From: Winogradskyella vidalii
GTDB lineage: Bacteria > Bacteroidota > Bacteroidia > Flavobacteriales > Flavobacteriaceae
Assembly (NCBI RefSeq): GCF_013403955.1
Contig: NZ_JABFDG010000002.1
Location: 1 to 64,000, forward strand
Length of the DNA stretch: 64,000 nucleotides
Reading direction: 5' to 3'
Part shown: one piece after another, positions 51,920-60,385 of the stretch
Numbering within the stretch: position 1 is the stretch's first letter
How the letters are laid out: each line of letters starts with the position of its first letter
Notes under the pieces: generated by a model
Told to the model about the DNA's origin: nothing
What the model saw: only the letters and a program-made list of their open reading frames with translations
Databases searched by the model: none
Made by a program: the position numbers and the translations under genes

Positions 51920-52231
51920 ATCTTACGTAAGCGGAAACATAGTACAGGATTTGGATATGTTGGCTTTGGTAATAGTGGAGCGACACATAACCAAACGGCT
52001 TCAAAACCTTTTTCTAGATATAAAGACAAACTAAATACTGAAGCGCATCTGCATTATAAAATGCATTTTTTGCACAAAGATTTATCGCTTGAAGAAAAAC
52101 AAAAAATTAAAGACAAAATAAAACAGCAAGAGCGCTTACTTTTAATTAAGACAACGATTATTAGCACAGTTCTTTTTGTTATAATTGCATGCTTTGCTTA
52201 TTATTTAATTACTATAATATTATCCCACTAA
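51920..52231 (+). CDS. Small one-helix membrane protein, no canonical start codon
   Basis: The frame is open from 51914 and encodes a convincing protein: LRKRKHSTGFGYVGFGN, SGATHNQTASKPFSRYKDK, a charged helix DLSLEEKQKIKDKIKQQERLLL, then one transmembrane helix (TTIISTVLFVIIACFAYYL) up to the stop at 52231. There is no ATG, GTG or TTG in the first 47 codons; the first ATG (52061) would remove the GFGYVGFGNSG region. ATC at 51920 (103 residues) is the most likely start, an unusual codon. From memory, flavobacterial homologues begin MLRKR or similar here. Alternatively a sequence error or small deletion removed the start. Function unknown. Confidence 0.68.
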   Translation: MLRKRKHSTGFGYVGFGNSGATHNQTASKPFSRYKDKLNTEAHLHYKMHFLHKDLSLEEKQKIKDKIKQQERLLLIKTTIISTVLFVIIACFAYYLITIILSH

Positions 52232-52239
52232 ATCCTAAA

Positions 52240-53166
52240 ATGATTCACTTTTTTAAATTAATCCGTTGGAAAAACCTATTAATGATTGCATTAATGCAAT
52301 ACTTAATTAAATATGCGCTTTTGTTGCCTTTTCAAGAGAGCCATGGTGTACATATAACGCTAAGTAATTTCAACTTTTTCCTCATGGTTTTAGCTACCTT
52401 ATGTATCGCTGCTGGTGGTTATATTATTAACGATATATATGACGTTGACACGGATAAAATCAATAAACCAAATCAAATTGTAATCAATAAATATATAGCA
52501 GAAAAAACAGGCTCCACATTATTTATTATTCTTAATATTATCGGTGTTGGTCTAGGATTTTATTTATCTCAAGGCATTGGTAAATCTAGTTTTTTCGCTA
52601 TCTTTTTTATAGCTTCAGCACTACTCTACATTTATTCCACCTCTTTAAAACAAATTGCAGTTGTAGGTAACGTTGTTGTTTCTATAGTCGTTGCTTTGAG
52701 TATTTTATTGGTAGGGATTTTTGAATTAATTCCGGTAATGACAAGCAATAACAAAGCCGTTCAAACCACTTTTCTAAATATCATTAGAGACTATGCTATT
52801 TTTGCTTTTATGATAAATCTCGTTAGAGAATTGATTAAAGACGTCGAAGATATTGATGGCGATTATAAAGCAGGTATCCAGACCCTCCCTATCCTTATAG
52901 GTAGAGAACGTGCTAACAAAATCATATTTGTTCTTTCTATAGTGCCAATCATTGCTATTAGCTACTACGTAGTGACCTATATGTTTAAACAAGAATTGGT
53001 TGTGGGCTATTTTTTAATTCTGGTTGTTGCACCTCTAATTTATGTTAGCATAAAATTATTTAGTGCTGAAAACAAAGCGCAATACAATCATATTAGTCTA
53101 ATTTTAAAATTAGTGATGCTTACAGGCATGCTGTCTCTATTGCTATACAACTTTACGCTAAAGTAA
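52240..53166 (+). CDS. UbiA-family prenyltransferase (GGGPS-type relative)
   Basis: A 308-residue integral membrane prenyltransferase. The two Asp-rich motifs are NDIYDVDTDKINKPNQ and DVEDIDGDYKAGIQTLPI, in eight or nine hydrophobic helices. Flavobacterial relatives are often named geranylgeranylglycerol-phosphate geranylgeranyltransferase, but the acceptor is unproven. I start at the ATG at 52240 (MIHFFKLIRWKNL), since the longer frame from 52189 would overlap the small membrane protein gene by 43 bases. Between them lie 8 bases, so the genes are probably cotranscribed. Confidence 0.9.
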   Translation: MIHFFKLIRWKNLLMIALMQYLIKYALLLPFQESHGVHITLSNFNFFLMVLATLCIAAGGYIINDIYDVDTDKINKPNQIVINKYIAEKTGSTLFIILNIIGVGLGFYLSQGIGKSSFFAIFFIASALLYIYSTSLKQIAVVGNVVVSIVVALSILLVGIFELIPVMTSNNKAVQTTFLNIIRDYAIFAFMINLVRELIKDVEDIDGDYKAGIQTLPILIGRERANKIIFVLSIVPIIAISYYVVTYMFKQELVVGYFLILVVAPLIYVSIKLFSAENKAQYNHISLILKLVMLTGMLSLLLYNFTLK

Positions 53167-53193
53167 GGTTTATCGAACTTTAAATTGATAAAA

Positions 53194-53787
53194 ATGCTTA
53201 ACGAAACCCTCAAAGACTTCAATATTATTCTGGCTTCAGCCTCTCCGCGTCGTCATGCATTTTTAAAAGAAATGAATCTCGATTTTGAAATTCAGCTTCA
53301 ACCTGTAGACGAGATATACCCGAAGCATTTAAAACGTGAAGCCATAACCGATTTTTTAGCGCAATTAAAAGCAGAACCTTTTATTAAAAATCTTCAGGAT
53401 AACGATATACTAATTACAAGCGACACTATTGTATGCTTAGAAGATAAAGCCATAGGAAAACCCAAAGATGAAGCTGATGCTTTTAAGATGATAAAATCCT
53501 TAAGCAATAAAACTCATGAGGTTGTCACATCAATCTGTTTTACTTTAAAAACGAAACAACATCTCGTAAACACCAGTACAAAAGTCACTTTTAAAGCCTT
53601 AACCGACAATGAGATTCAGTACTATATTAACACCTACAAGCCTTTAGACAAAGCAGGCGCATACGGTATTCAAGAATGGATAGGTGCAGTAGGCATCACT
53701 AATATTGAAGGCTCATATAACAATGTTGTTGGCTTACCAACCCATTTACTTTACGAAACGTTAAATAGCATTGCTAAAGACGTTTAG
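53194..53787 (+). CDS. Maf-family nucleotide pyrophosphatase
   Basis: A 197-residue nucleoside-triphosphate pyrophosphatase of the Maf/YhdE type that removes modified or non-canonical dTTP/UTP analogues. Signature segments: ILASASPRRHAFLKEM, the SDTIVCLEDKAIGKPKDEADAFKMI motif, and GAYGIQEWIGAVGITNIEGSYNNVVGLP. I use the ATG at 53194; a TTG at 53185 gives three more residues. It follows ubiA by 27 bases in the same operon. Confidence 0.95.
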   Translation: MLNETLKDFNIILASASPRRHAFLKEMNLDFEIQLQPVDEIYPKHLKREAITDFLAQLKAEPFIKNLQDNDILITSDTIVCLEDKAIGKPKDEADAFKMIKSLSNKTHEVVTSICFTLKTKQHLVNTSTKVTFKALTDNEIQYYINTYKPLDKAGAYGIQEWIGAVGITNIEGSYNNVVGLPTHLLYETLNSIAKDV

Positions 53788-53867
53788 AACCTTATCTTTA
53801 TTATAAAAATAATTTACTATCCTGAGTCAAAACACATTGTTGCTGAGGATTAAAAATTCAATATACT

Positions 53868-54809
53868 ATGATAAAGACTACGCCGCTTAACACAGCCTAT
53901 ATTTTAATCCTTACTTGCCTTTTAACCTTTCTGTCTTGTAAAGAAAACAGCACTACAGCTCCTAATGATACAATAGTTTCAAAACCTGAAGCCGATACCA
54001 TAGCACCAAAAATAAAATTATCCGAAGATTTTAAAGCGTATTGGCACAATGGTGAAGCCGAAATAACATCCTATAAATTAGAACAAGCACGTTACGGTGA
54101 AATACGAGAAGGTAAAGCCGTTTTAGTATTTGTTACCGAAGATTTTTTACCAGAAGCACAAGTTAAAGCCGATAATTACAATGAGAATAATATTCCAGTA
54201 TTAAAATTAAATACGACTAAAAAATTTAACACAGGGATTTATCCCTACTCCATTATGCAGAGCACTTTTTATCCTGTTGCTAATAACCAACACGCTATAA
54301 AAATTTCGGCATCAGTACAAGAATGGTGTGGTCATACTTATACTCAACTTAATAATCGTGAAGCGTTTGAAGTACAATCCCATTCCTACTTTCAAAATGA
54401 AGCTGACAGAAATTTTACGCTAGAAAAAACTTGGACCGAAAATGAATTGTGGACCAAATTAAGGTTAGATCCTGAGCGTCTTCCTGTAGGGCAAATAGAG
54501 GTCGTTCCTTCCTTAGAATACAACAGACTAAATCCTACCGAATTTAAAGCGTATAATGCCTACGCAAGCAAAGAAAATAATAGTTACACCTTATCTTATA
54601 AAGATTTAAACAGAATATTAAAAATTAATTTCAATCCTGATTTCCCCTATGACATATTAGGTTGGGAAGAAACAACATCGCAGGGATTAAGCACAACTTC
54701 TGAAACTTTAACCACTAAAGCTACCAAATTACAAACTATAAAATCTGATTATTGGAATAAAAAAAGTAATTCAGATTTAAGATTAAGAGATTCTTTAAAT
54801 TTACAATAG
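53868..54809 (+). CDS. Conserved flavobacterial lipoprotein
   Basis: A 313-residue lipoprotein: the signal MIKTTPLNTAYILILTCLLTFLSC gives the lipidated Cys at about residue 24. The mature part has FKAYWHNGEAEITSYKLEQARYGEIREGKAVLVFVTEDF, a Q/W-containing VQEWCGHTYTQLNNREAFEV, and ends with EETTSQGLSTTSETL. Relatives are sometimes called septum formation inhibitor Maf, apparently a transferred name from the adjacent maf gene; no Maf fold is visible. Function unknown. It sits 80 bases after maf. Confidence 0.82.
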   Translation: MIKTTPLNTAYILILTCLLTFLSCKENSTTAPNDTIVSKPEADTIAPKIKLSEDFKAYWHNGEAEITSYKLEQARYGEIREGKAVLVFVTEDFLPEAQVKADNYNENNIPVLKLNTTKKFNTGIYPYSIMQSTFYPVANNQHAIKISASVQEWCGHTYTQLNNREAFEVQSHSYFQNEADRNFTLEKTWTENELWTKLRLDPERLPVGQIEVVPSLEYNRLNPTEFKAYNAYASKENNSYTLSYKDLNRILKINFNPDFPYDILGWEETTSQGLSTTSETLTTKATKLQTIKSDYWNKKSNSDLRLRDSLNLQ

Positions 54810-54854
54810 ATTCATTTGCAATCTAAATTACCTTTGCTGTAAATCCATCCATTT

Positions 54855-55388
54855 ATGACCTTATTTTTCTCTAATCACTTAGATAAGATTATTTATTCTA
54901 CTATACTACTAATTATTCTATTGATTATTAGAACAATTATAGTTATTACCGTAAAAAAAATTGGTAAAAAAAGTGGTACTACAGAAGCACGAGCCGCTTT
55001 AATTGGTCGTTATGTTACAGTTACACTTGTACTAATGGCAATATTAATAGAAGCCTTTATTCTCGGTGCCCAAACACGAGACATCACACTTGTATTCTCT
55101 TCTGTTTTTGCAGTGATTGGCATCGCCCTCTTTGCCATTTGGTCTATTTTAAGCAATATTACCTCTGGTGTAATTATGTTCTTTTCTTTTCCCTATAAAG
55201 TGGGCGATAAAATAAGAATTCACGATAAAGATCATCCTGTAGAAGCCATTATTGAAGACATCAGAGCCTTTCAACTTATTTTAAGAGACGACAATGGCGA
55301 CTTAGTCACATACCCCAATAATCTTATTCTTCAAAAAGCCGTAACTTTATTGCAAAAGGATGCTTTAGACGACAGTAGTATTTTATAA
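54855..55388 (+). CDS. Minimal MscS-family mechanosensitive channel
   Basis: A 177-residue protein, much shorter than E. coli MscS (286). It has three hydrophobic helices: one at the N terminus (IIYSTILLIILLIIRTIIVI), one at RYVTVTLVLMAILIEAFIL, and the pore-lining VIGIALFAIWSILSNITSGVIMFF, followed by the beta domain (FPYKVGDKIRIHD...AFQLILRDDNGDLVTYPNNLIL). The C-terminal alpha/beta vestibule is absent. It may act as a small channel or as part of a larger assembly. corA begins 3 bases downstream, so the genes form an operon. Confidence 0.9.
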   Translation: MTLFFSNHLDKIIYSTILLIILLIIRTIIVITVKKIGKKSGTTEARAALIGRYVTVTLVLMAILIEAFILGAQTRDITLVFSSVFAVIGIALFAIWSILSNITSGVIMFFSFPYKVGDKIRIHDKDHPVEAIIEDIRAFQLILRDDNGDLVTYPNNLILQKAVTLLQKDALDDSSIL

Positions 55389-55391
55389 CAC

Positions 55392-56471
55392 ATGAAGAAA
55401 AAAACGGCAAAGAAACGTACTCAGAATTACAAAAAACATATTGGCAAAGCGCCAGGCACCTTAGTATATACAGGAAAAAAAACAGATAAAGAGCTTTTAA
55501 TTGAAGCATTCGATTATACCAAAGAAACTCTTACCGAAAACTTTCTAACTAACATTGAGGAGGCCAAACCCTATAGAGATACTGACTCCGTAACTTGGAT
55601 TAATATCGATGGTCTTAATGCCATTGACGAAATAGAAAACATAGGAAAACACTACCAGTTACACCCGCTTGTTTTAGAAGATATCGTAAATACTACACAA
55701 CGTCCCAAAATTGATGAGTATGATGACTACCTCTTTATCGTATTAAAAATGCTATACTATGATAGTGACGAAAACATCATTATAGAACAAGTAAGTTTTA
55801 TTTTAGGCGAAAATTATGTGTTATCATTTCAGGAATCTGAAGGTGATGTATTTGATAACTTAAGAGAGCGACTTAGAAGTGGAAACGGAAGAATTAGAGG
55901 TCTAAAATCGGACTATTTATTATACGCCTTAATTGATGCTGTAGTAGACAATTATTTTAGTATCATTGAAACACTCGGTAATAAAATTGAAGATCTAGAA
56001 ACTGATTTATTTACAGGAAATTCAAGAGAAGACATCAATGTTGAAGTTCAACAATTAAAACGTGAAATCTTAAAAGTTCGTCGTGCTATTTTTCCGCTTC
56101 GAGAAATTATTAATCGAGTTGAAAAAGCCGAACACAGCTTAATTCAAGCACGAACCATTAATTATTATAGAGACATTTATGACCACCTGATTCAAGTCTC
56201 TGAAAACATTGACATTTACCGTGAAATGATATGGAGTTTAATGGATATGTACATGACTACCATTAGCAATAAAATGAATGAAGTGATGAAAGTGCTGACT
56301 ATAATGTCCTCCATATTTATTCCGCTAACCTTTCTGGCAGGTATTTACGGCATGAACTTTCAATACATCCCAGAATTACAATATCGCAATGGTTATTTTA
56401 TCTTGTTAGGTGTTATGTTCTTTATATTTATAACACTCTTGTTTTATTTTAAGCGTAAAAAATGGTTGTAA
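55392..56471 (+). CDS. corA: CorA-type magnesium/cobalt transporter
   Basis: A 359-residue pentameric divalent cation channel. The cytoplasmic funnel (about 60-280) includes HPLVLEDIVNTTQRPKIDEYDDYLFIVLKML; the long stalk helix ends in two C-terminal helices. The selectivity signature GMN is present in FLAGIYGMNFQYIPEL, with YFKRKKW at the end. Conducts Mg2+ and perhaps Co2+ or Ni2+. It is the second gene of an mscS-corA pair, both membrane ion pathways, and the hypothetical exported protein follows by 16 bases. Confidence 0.96.
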   Translation: MKKKTAKKRTQNYKKHIGKAPGTLVYTGKKTDKELLIEAFDYTKETLTENFLTNIEEAKPYRDTDSVTWINIDGLNAIDEIENIGKHYQLHPLVLEDIVNTTQRPKIDEYDDYLFIVLKMLYYDSDENIIIEQVSFILGENYVLSFQESEGDVFDNLRERLRSGNGRIRGLKSDYLLYALIDAVVDNYFSIIETLGNKIEDLETDLFTGNSREDINVEVQQLKREILKVRRAIFPLREIINRVEKAEHSLIQARTINYYRDIYDHLIQVSENIDIYREMIWSLMDMYMTTISNKMNEVMKVLTIMSSIFIPLTFLAGIYGMNFQYIPELQYRNGYFILLGVMFFIFITLLFYFKRKKWL

Positions 56472-56487
56472 TATCAAATTTAATTTT

Positions 56488-57588
56488 ATGATTAAAACAA
56501 TACTTATTTTTATGGTACTAACCATTTCTGTTGGCACTAGCTATAGTCAAAATTTACTCAAAAGTTTATACGATTTAGATTCGTTTCCAGAAGAAATGAA
56601 AAATAGCAAGTCTTTTATTGAAGAGGTTAGTTCAGATATTTTAATCTACAATTATATTTTTGGTGGAAGCGAAAATTTTCAGTTTGATTTAAAATCTACA
56701 AATGGACTTGAAATTGAGCTACCAATGCTTAACGGTTTTTCTTTAAACTTTTTAGACAAAACCACAAAAGCCCCATTATTAGATTATACGTTTCACGTTG
56801 GTTATAATTTTAAATACCGTAATTATTTTGATGAGTTTGATATTAACGAATCTACATTTTCACTATCCTCAATATTTGATTTAGCGACTAAATATTATGA
56901 TTTAGACGACTATGACCTGGCTCATAAGACACTTTCTATTTATAAACCAGAACTAGATTATAACACCAAACGTCTACAGTTTTTTGAAACTTTAGCAGAA
57001 GCTTTTGAAATTGAAGACACTTTAGATTTCAACACAATTGAAAACGATGAAGAAAACGAAGACCTACTCAGCACCGAAGTCGAAGAGCTAATGCTAGATA
57101 TTATTCTCGATGAAATTGAAAGCGAAACCATAGCACCACAAATTTTTGATTCTTTTATTCTAGACAAAACCAATGACGTAACCACCAAAGCCAACATGGC
57201 ACAACTCTTTAATAATAAAACTATTATTAACGAAATTGAAACTGAAGTACTTCAACCAAAAATAACAATAGACTTATATAAAGGGGCTTATTTTAATATT
57301 CCAGCACAATATTTAACAATCAATTCAACTGAAACCGAAGCATTTCCAATCACCTCAATTGAAATTAAAATCGATTACAAAACACAACAACTCTACATCC
57401 ACTTCTTAAGCAAAACCATTGAAACTATAACACTCAATAAAACATTTTTTAAAGGTGAAAACGATGAGGTTCAGACTAAAAAATTAAGTTTAGTCCTATC
57501 TGAAACAGATACAAAATTTCAGGTCTATAAATTTAATCCTTACCAGCGGTCAACTGGCGAACCTTTAGAAATTAACCTAAACAATTAA
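56488..57588 (+). CDS. Exported protein of unknown function
   Basis: A 366-residue protein with a signal peptide ending at TSYSQ (about 21). The N-terminal half has the regular pattern of a helical solvent-exposed protein with a tetratricopeptide-like segment (DLATKYYDLDDYDLAHKTLSIYKPELDY). An acidic stretch (DTLDFNTIENDEENEDLLSTEVEELM) lies near residue 180, and the C-terminal half is beta-rich. I recognise no family. It is 16 bases downstream of corA and may be in the mscS-corA operon. Confidence 0.72.
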   Translation: MIKTILIFMVLTISVGTSYSQNLLKSLYDLDSFPEEMKNSKSFIEEVSSDILIYNYIFGGSENFQFDLKSTNGLEIELPMLNGFSLNFLDKTTKAPLLDYTFHVGYNFKYRNYFDEFDINESTFSLSSIFDLATKYYDLDDYDLAHKTLSIYKPELDYNTKRLQFFETLAEAFEIEDTLDFNTIENDEENEDLLSTEVEELMLDIILDEIESETIAPQIFDSFILDKTNDVTTKANMAQLFNNKTIINEIETEVLQPKITIDLYKGAYFNIPAQYLTINSTETEAFPITSIEIKIDYKTQQLYIHFLSKTIETITLNKTFFKGENDEVQTKKLSLVLSETDTKFQVYKFNPYQRSTGEPLEINLNN

Positions 57589-57668
57589 AAACACTTCAAC
57601 TTACTTTCAGCACAGCATTCCAATCGTTAAATAAATCTAAAAGCAAGGTTATAAATTTCAAACTTTTC

Positions 57669-57676
57669 TATATTTG
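57669..57676 (+). promoter_or_regulatory. -7 element of the PIG-L gene
   Basis: TATATTTG, a full TAnnTTTG match, 24 bases before the ATG at 57701. No -33 TTTG at the right distance. It is the first promoter-like signal after the mscS-corA unit. Confidence 0.5.
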
Positions 57677-57700
57677 AAACGCAACTAACCTAATAAACTC

Positions 57701-60220
57701 ATGCACCAACTAAAACGCTGCTTACTCTTCTTTTTAATCAGCATTATTTCCGTTCAAGCACAACAACCAAAAACTTATAATTCATCAGAAATTCACGAGG
57801 CCATCCAAAAACTCAATGTTTTAGGCTCCGTACTTTATATCGCTGCGCATCCAGATGATGAAAACACACGACTAATTGCCTATATGGCTAATAAAGTCAA
57901 AGCGCGCACTGCTTATTTGTCTTTAACACGAGGCGATGGCGGACAAAATCTTATTGGACCAGAAATTAGAGAGCAATTAGGCGTTATTAGAACTCAAGAA
58001 TTACTAGCTGCCAGACGTGTTGATGGCGGCGAACAACGTTTTAGCAGAGCGAATGATTTTGGTTATTCTAAACACCCTGATGAAACTTTTGAAATTTGGG
58101 ATAAAGACGCAGTGCTCGCCGATGTGGTTTGGGCGATCCGCGAATTTAAACCCGATATTATCATCAACCGTTTCGACCATAGAAGAGGACGTTCAACACA
58201 CGGACATCACACTGCTTCTGCCATATTGAGCATGGAAGCTTTTGACCTCGCCAATGATGCTTCAAAATATCCTTCGCAATTAAATTTAACCGAAACCTGG
58301 CAGCCTAAACGTATTTTCTTTAATACGTCATGGCGCTTTTTTGGTAGTCCCGAAAAGTTTGAAAAAGCAGATAAAACCTACATGCACAGTTTTGATATTG
58401 GCGAATTCTACCCTAGCAAAGGACAATCTAATAACGAACTTGCCGCCATTGCAAGCAGCCAACACCTTAGTCAGGGTTTTGGTCGTTTATCGCAACGTGG
58501 CTCGCAACAAGAATATGTTGAATTTTTAAAAGGAATGCCTTTAGAAAAAAATGAAGGTATATTCTCTGGAATTGATACGTCTTGGAATCGTGTTGAAGGC
58601 GGAAAAGCTATCGGAAACATTTTGAATACGGTTGAAGCTAATTTCAATTTTAAAAATCCAGCGGTGCATTTACCACAACTTTTAGACGCCTACCGATTGC
58701 TTCAAAATATAAATGATGAGCATTGGAAAACGGTAAAAACAAAAGAATTAAAAACCATCATTGAAGCTTGTGCAGGATTATATCTAGAAGTTTCCGCCAA
58801 CAGCCCTAATGCGGCTCCAAATGCCGAAGTCATCTTAAATTTGGAAATTTTAAACCGAAGTCTCGCTGACATCAAGCTGGTTTCTTATCAATTATCTACA
58901 TTAGAAAACGGGGTTTCAAAAAATATAGCATTAGCTACTAACCAAAAATATAATTTTAAAGAAGGTATCACCATTCCAAATAACAGCGATTACACCACGC
59001 CATATTGGTTAAATTCAGAAAGCACTCTTGGTATGTATAGTGTAAAAGACCAAAATTTAATTGGTTTACCCGAAACACCAAGAACGGTCCTGATTAATTT
59101 TAACTTGCTTATTGAAGGCACACCAATTAACATTAAAAAACCTGTTATTTACCGATATTCTAAACCTGACAAAGGTGAATTATACCGTCCGTTTGAAATT
59201 ATCCCAGAAGTCTCAGCAAGCCTAAGTGACGACGTCTATATTTTTGAGAACAACCAACAGAAAGACATTGAAGTAACCGTAAAAGCAGGCAAAGATCTTA
59301 TTGAAGGTTATATAGAATTAGAGCATCCAAAAGATTGGCAAGTCTTACCACAAAAGCAAAAGATTAAAATTGCTAAAAAAGGTGATGCTCAAAAAGTAAT
59401 TTTTACAATTATACCTCCAAAAAATCAAAGTGAAGGCTTTATCTCACCAAAGGTCAATATAAATGGTGCTGTTTTTACTGACGAACTTAAAGAAATTGAT
59501 TATTCACATATTCCGTTTCAGACGGTTTTAATGCCTAGCAAGAGTAAAATTGTTCGATTAGATATTAAAAAGAGAGGCAATTCAATTGGCTATATTGAAG
59601 GTGCTGGCGATGTAGTACCAGAAAGTTTAAAGCAAATCGGTTATGAGGTTACCATAATTGACCCTGAACAAATTTCAACGCAATACCTTGCTAATTTTGA
59701 TGCTATAGTTGTAGGCATTAGAGCTTATAATATTGTTGAAGCCCTAAAGTTTAAACAACGCTTTTTGCTAGACTATGTTAAGGAAGGTGGTAATTTAATT
59801 ATTCAGTACAACACTAACCGCGGTATTTTAGTCGATAATTTAGCACCTTACAATTTAAACGTTTCTAGAGATAGAGTTACAGACGAAAATGCCACTGTAA
59901 AAATCTTGGAGCCTGATCATCCGTTATTAAACGTACCTAATAAAATTACGTCTAAAGATTTTGAAGGTTGGGTACAAGAACGTGGCCTGTATTTTCCTGA
60001 TAAATGGTCTGCAGAATTCACACCACTACTAGCCTCAAACGATAAGAACGAAAGTTCTAAAAAAGGAGCTTTATTAGTGGCAAAATACGGTAAAGGGAAC
60101 TACATCTACACCGGATTGAGCTTTTTCAGGGAATTTCCTGCAGGAGTCTCAGGTGCTTTCAGAATTTTTGCTAACTTACTATCCGCAGAAAAAACCGATG
60201 AAACGTCATCTAAAGATTGA
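57701..60220 (+). CDS. Exported PIG-L/LmbE-family deacetylase, large
   Basis: An 839-residue exported enzyme, much larger than stand-alone PIG-L proteins (about 230). A signal peptide (MHQLKRCLLFFLISIISVQAQ) precedes the deacetylase domain (about 40-270) with zinc-ligand motif YIAAHPDDENTRLIAYM, LTRGDGGQNLIGPEI, and the HGHHTASA segment. The centre is beta-rich, and the C-terminal 200 residues look Rossmann-like (VEGAGDVVPESLKQIGYEV..., IIQYNTNRG), resembling a ThuA/GATase1-like fold. It is likely a periplasmic N-deacetylase of a glycan. It precedes a small membrane protein, a symporter and a sugar oxidoreductase. Confidence 0.92.
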   Translation: MHQLKRCLLFFLISIISVQAQQPKTYNSSEIHEAIQKLNVLGSVLYIAAHPDDENTRLIAYMANKVKARTAYLSLTRGDGGQNLIGPEIREQLGVIRTQELLAARRVDGGEQRFSRANDFGYSKHPDETFEIWDKDAVLADVVWAIREFKPDIIINRFDHRRGRSTHGHHTASAILSMEAFDLANDASKYPSQLNLTETWQPKRIFFNTSWRFFGSPEKFEKADKTYMHSFDIGEFYPSKGQSNNELAAIASSQHLSQGFGRLSQRGSQQEYVEFLKGMPLEKNEGIFSGIDTSWNRVEGGKAIGNILNTVEANFNFKNPAVHLPQLLDAYRLLQNINDEHWKTVKTKELKTIIEACAGLYLEVSANSPNAAPNAEVILNLEILNRSLADIKLVSYQLSTLENGVSKNIALATNQKYNFKEGITIPNNSDYTTPYWLNSESTLGMYSVKDQNLIGLPETPRTVLINFNLLIEGTPINIKKPVIYRYSKPDKGELYRPFEIIPEVSASLSDDVYIFENNQQKDIEVTVKAGKDLIEGYIELEHPKDWQVLPQKQKIKIAKKGDAQKVIFTIIPPKNQSEGFISPKVNINGAVFTDELKEIDYSHIPFQTVLMPSKSKIVRLDIKKRGNSIGYIEGAGDVVPESLKQIGYEVTIIDPEQISTQYLANFDAIVVGIRAYNIVEALKFKQRFLLDYVKEGGNLIIQYNTNRGILVDNLAPYNLNVSRDRVTDENATVKILEPDHPLLNVPNKITSKDFEGWVQERGLYFPDKWSAEFTPLLASNDKNESSKKGALLVAKYGKGNYIYTGLSFFREFPAGVSGAFRIFANLLSAEKTDETSSKD

Positions 60221-60262
60221 TATCGATTTCTGTTTCCTAACACTAACTAAAAAACGAACAAG

Positions 60263-60382
60263 ATGAACACTCAAAACGACCCTCAGCCAAAACAAAAATG
60301 GAGCAAAATGTACACTGCCGTTTTAATTGCTAATGCACTTTACATTGTCTTGTTTTACTTTATAACCGCCTCTTTCGCTTAA
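60263..60382 (+). CDS. 39-residue membrane protein preceding the symporter
   Basis: ATG to TAA encodes MNTQNDPQPKQKWSKMYTAV followed by one transmembrane helix (LIANALYIVLFYFITASFA). It starts 42 bases after the PIG-L stop and ends 3 bases before the symporter ATG. The K/W-rich turn ahead of the helix, the single helix, and the tight coupling to a sodium/solute symporter match the small accessory proteins seen beside some symporters of this family. Role in stability or targeting is an inference. Confidence 0.85.
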   Translation: MNTQNDPQPKQKWSKMYTAVLIANALYIVLFYFITASFA

Positions 60383-60385
60383 CAC

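Noticed and set aside
53868..54809. Second Maf protein
   Set aside because: It follows maf and is often named after it, but it has a lipobox and none of the ASxSPRR or SDTIV motifs.
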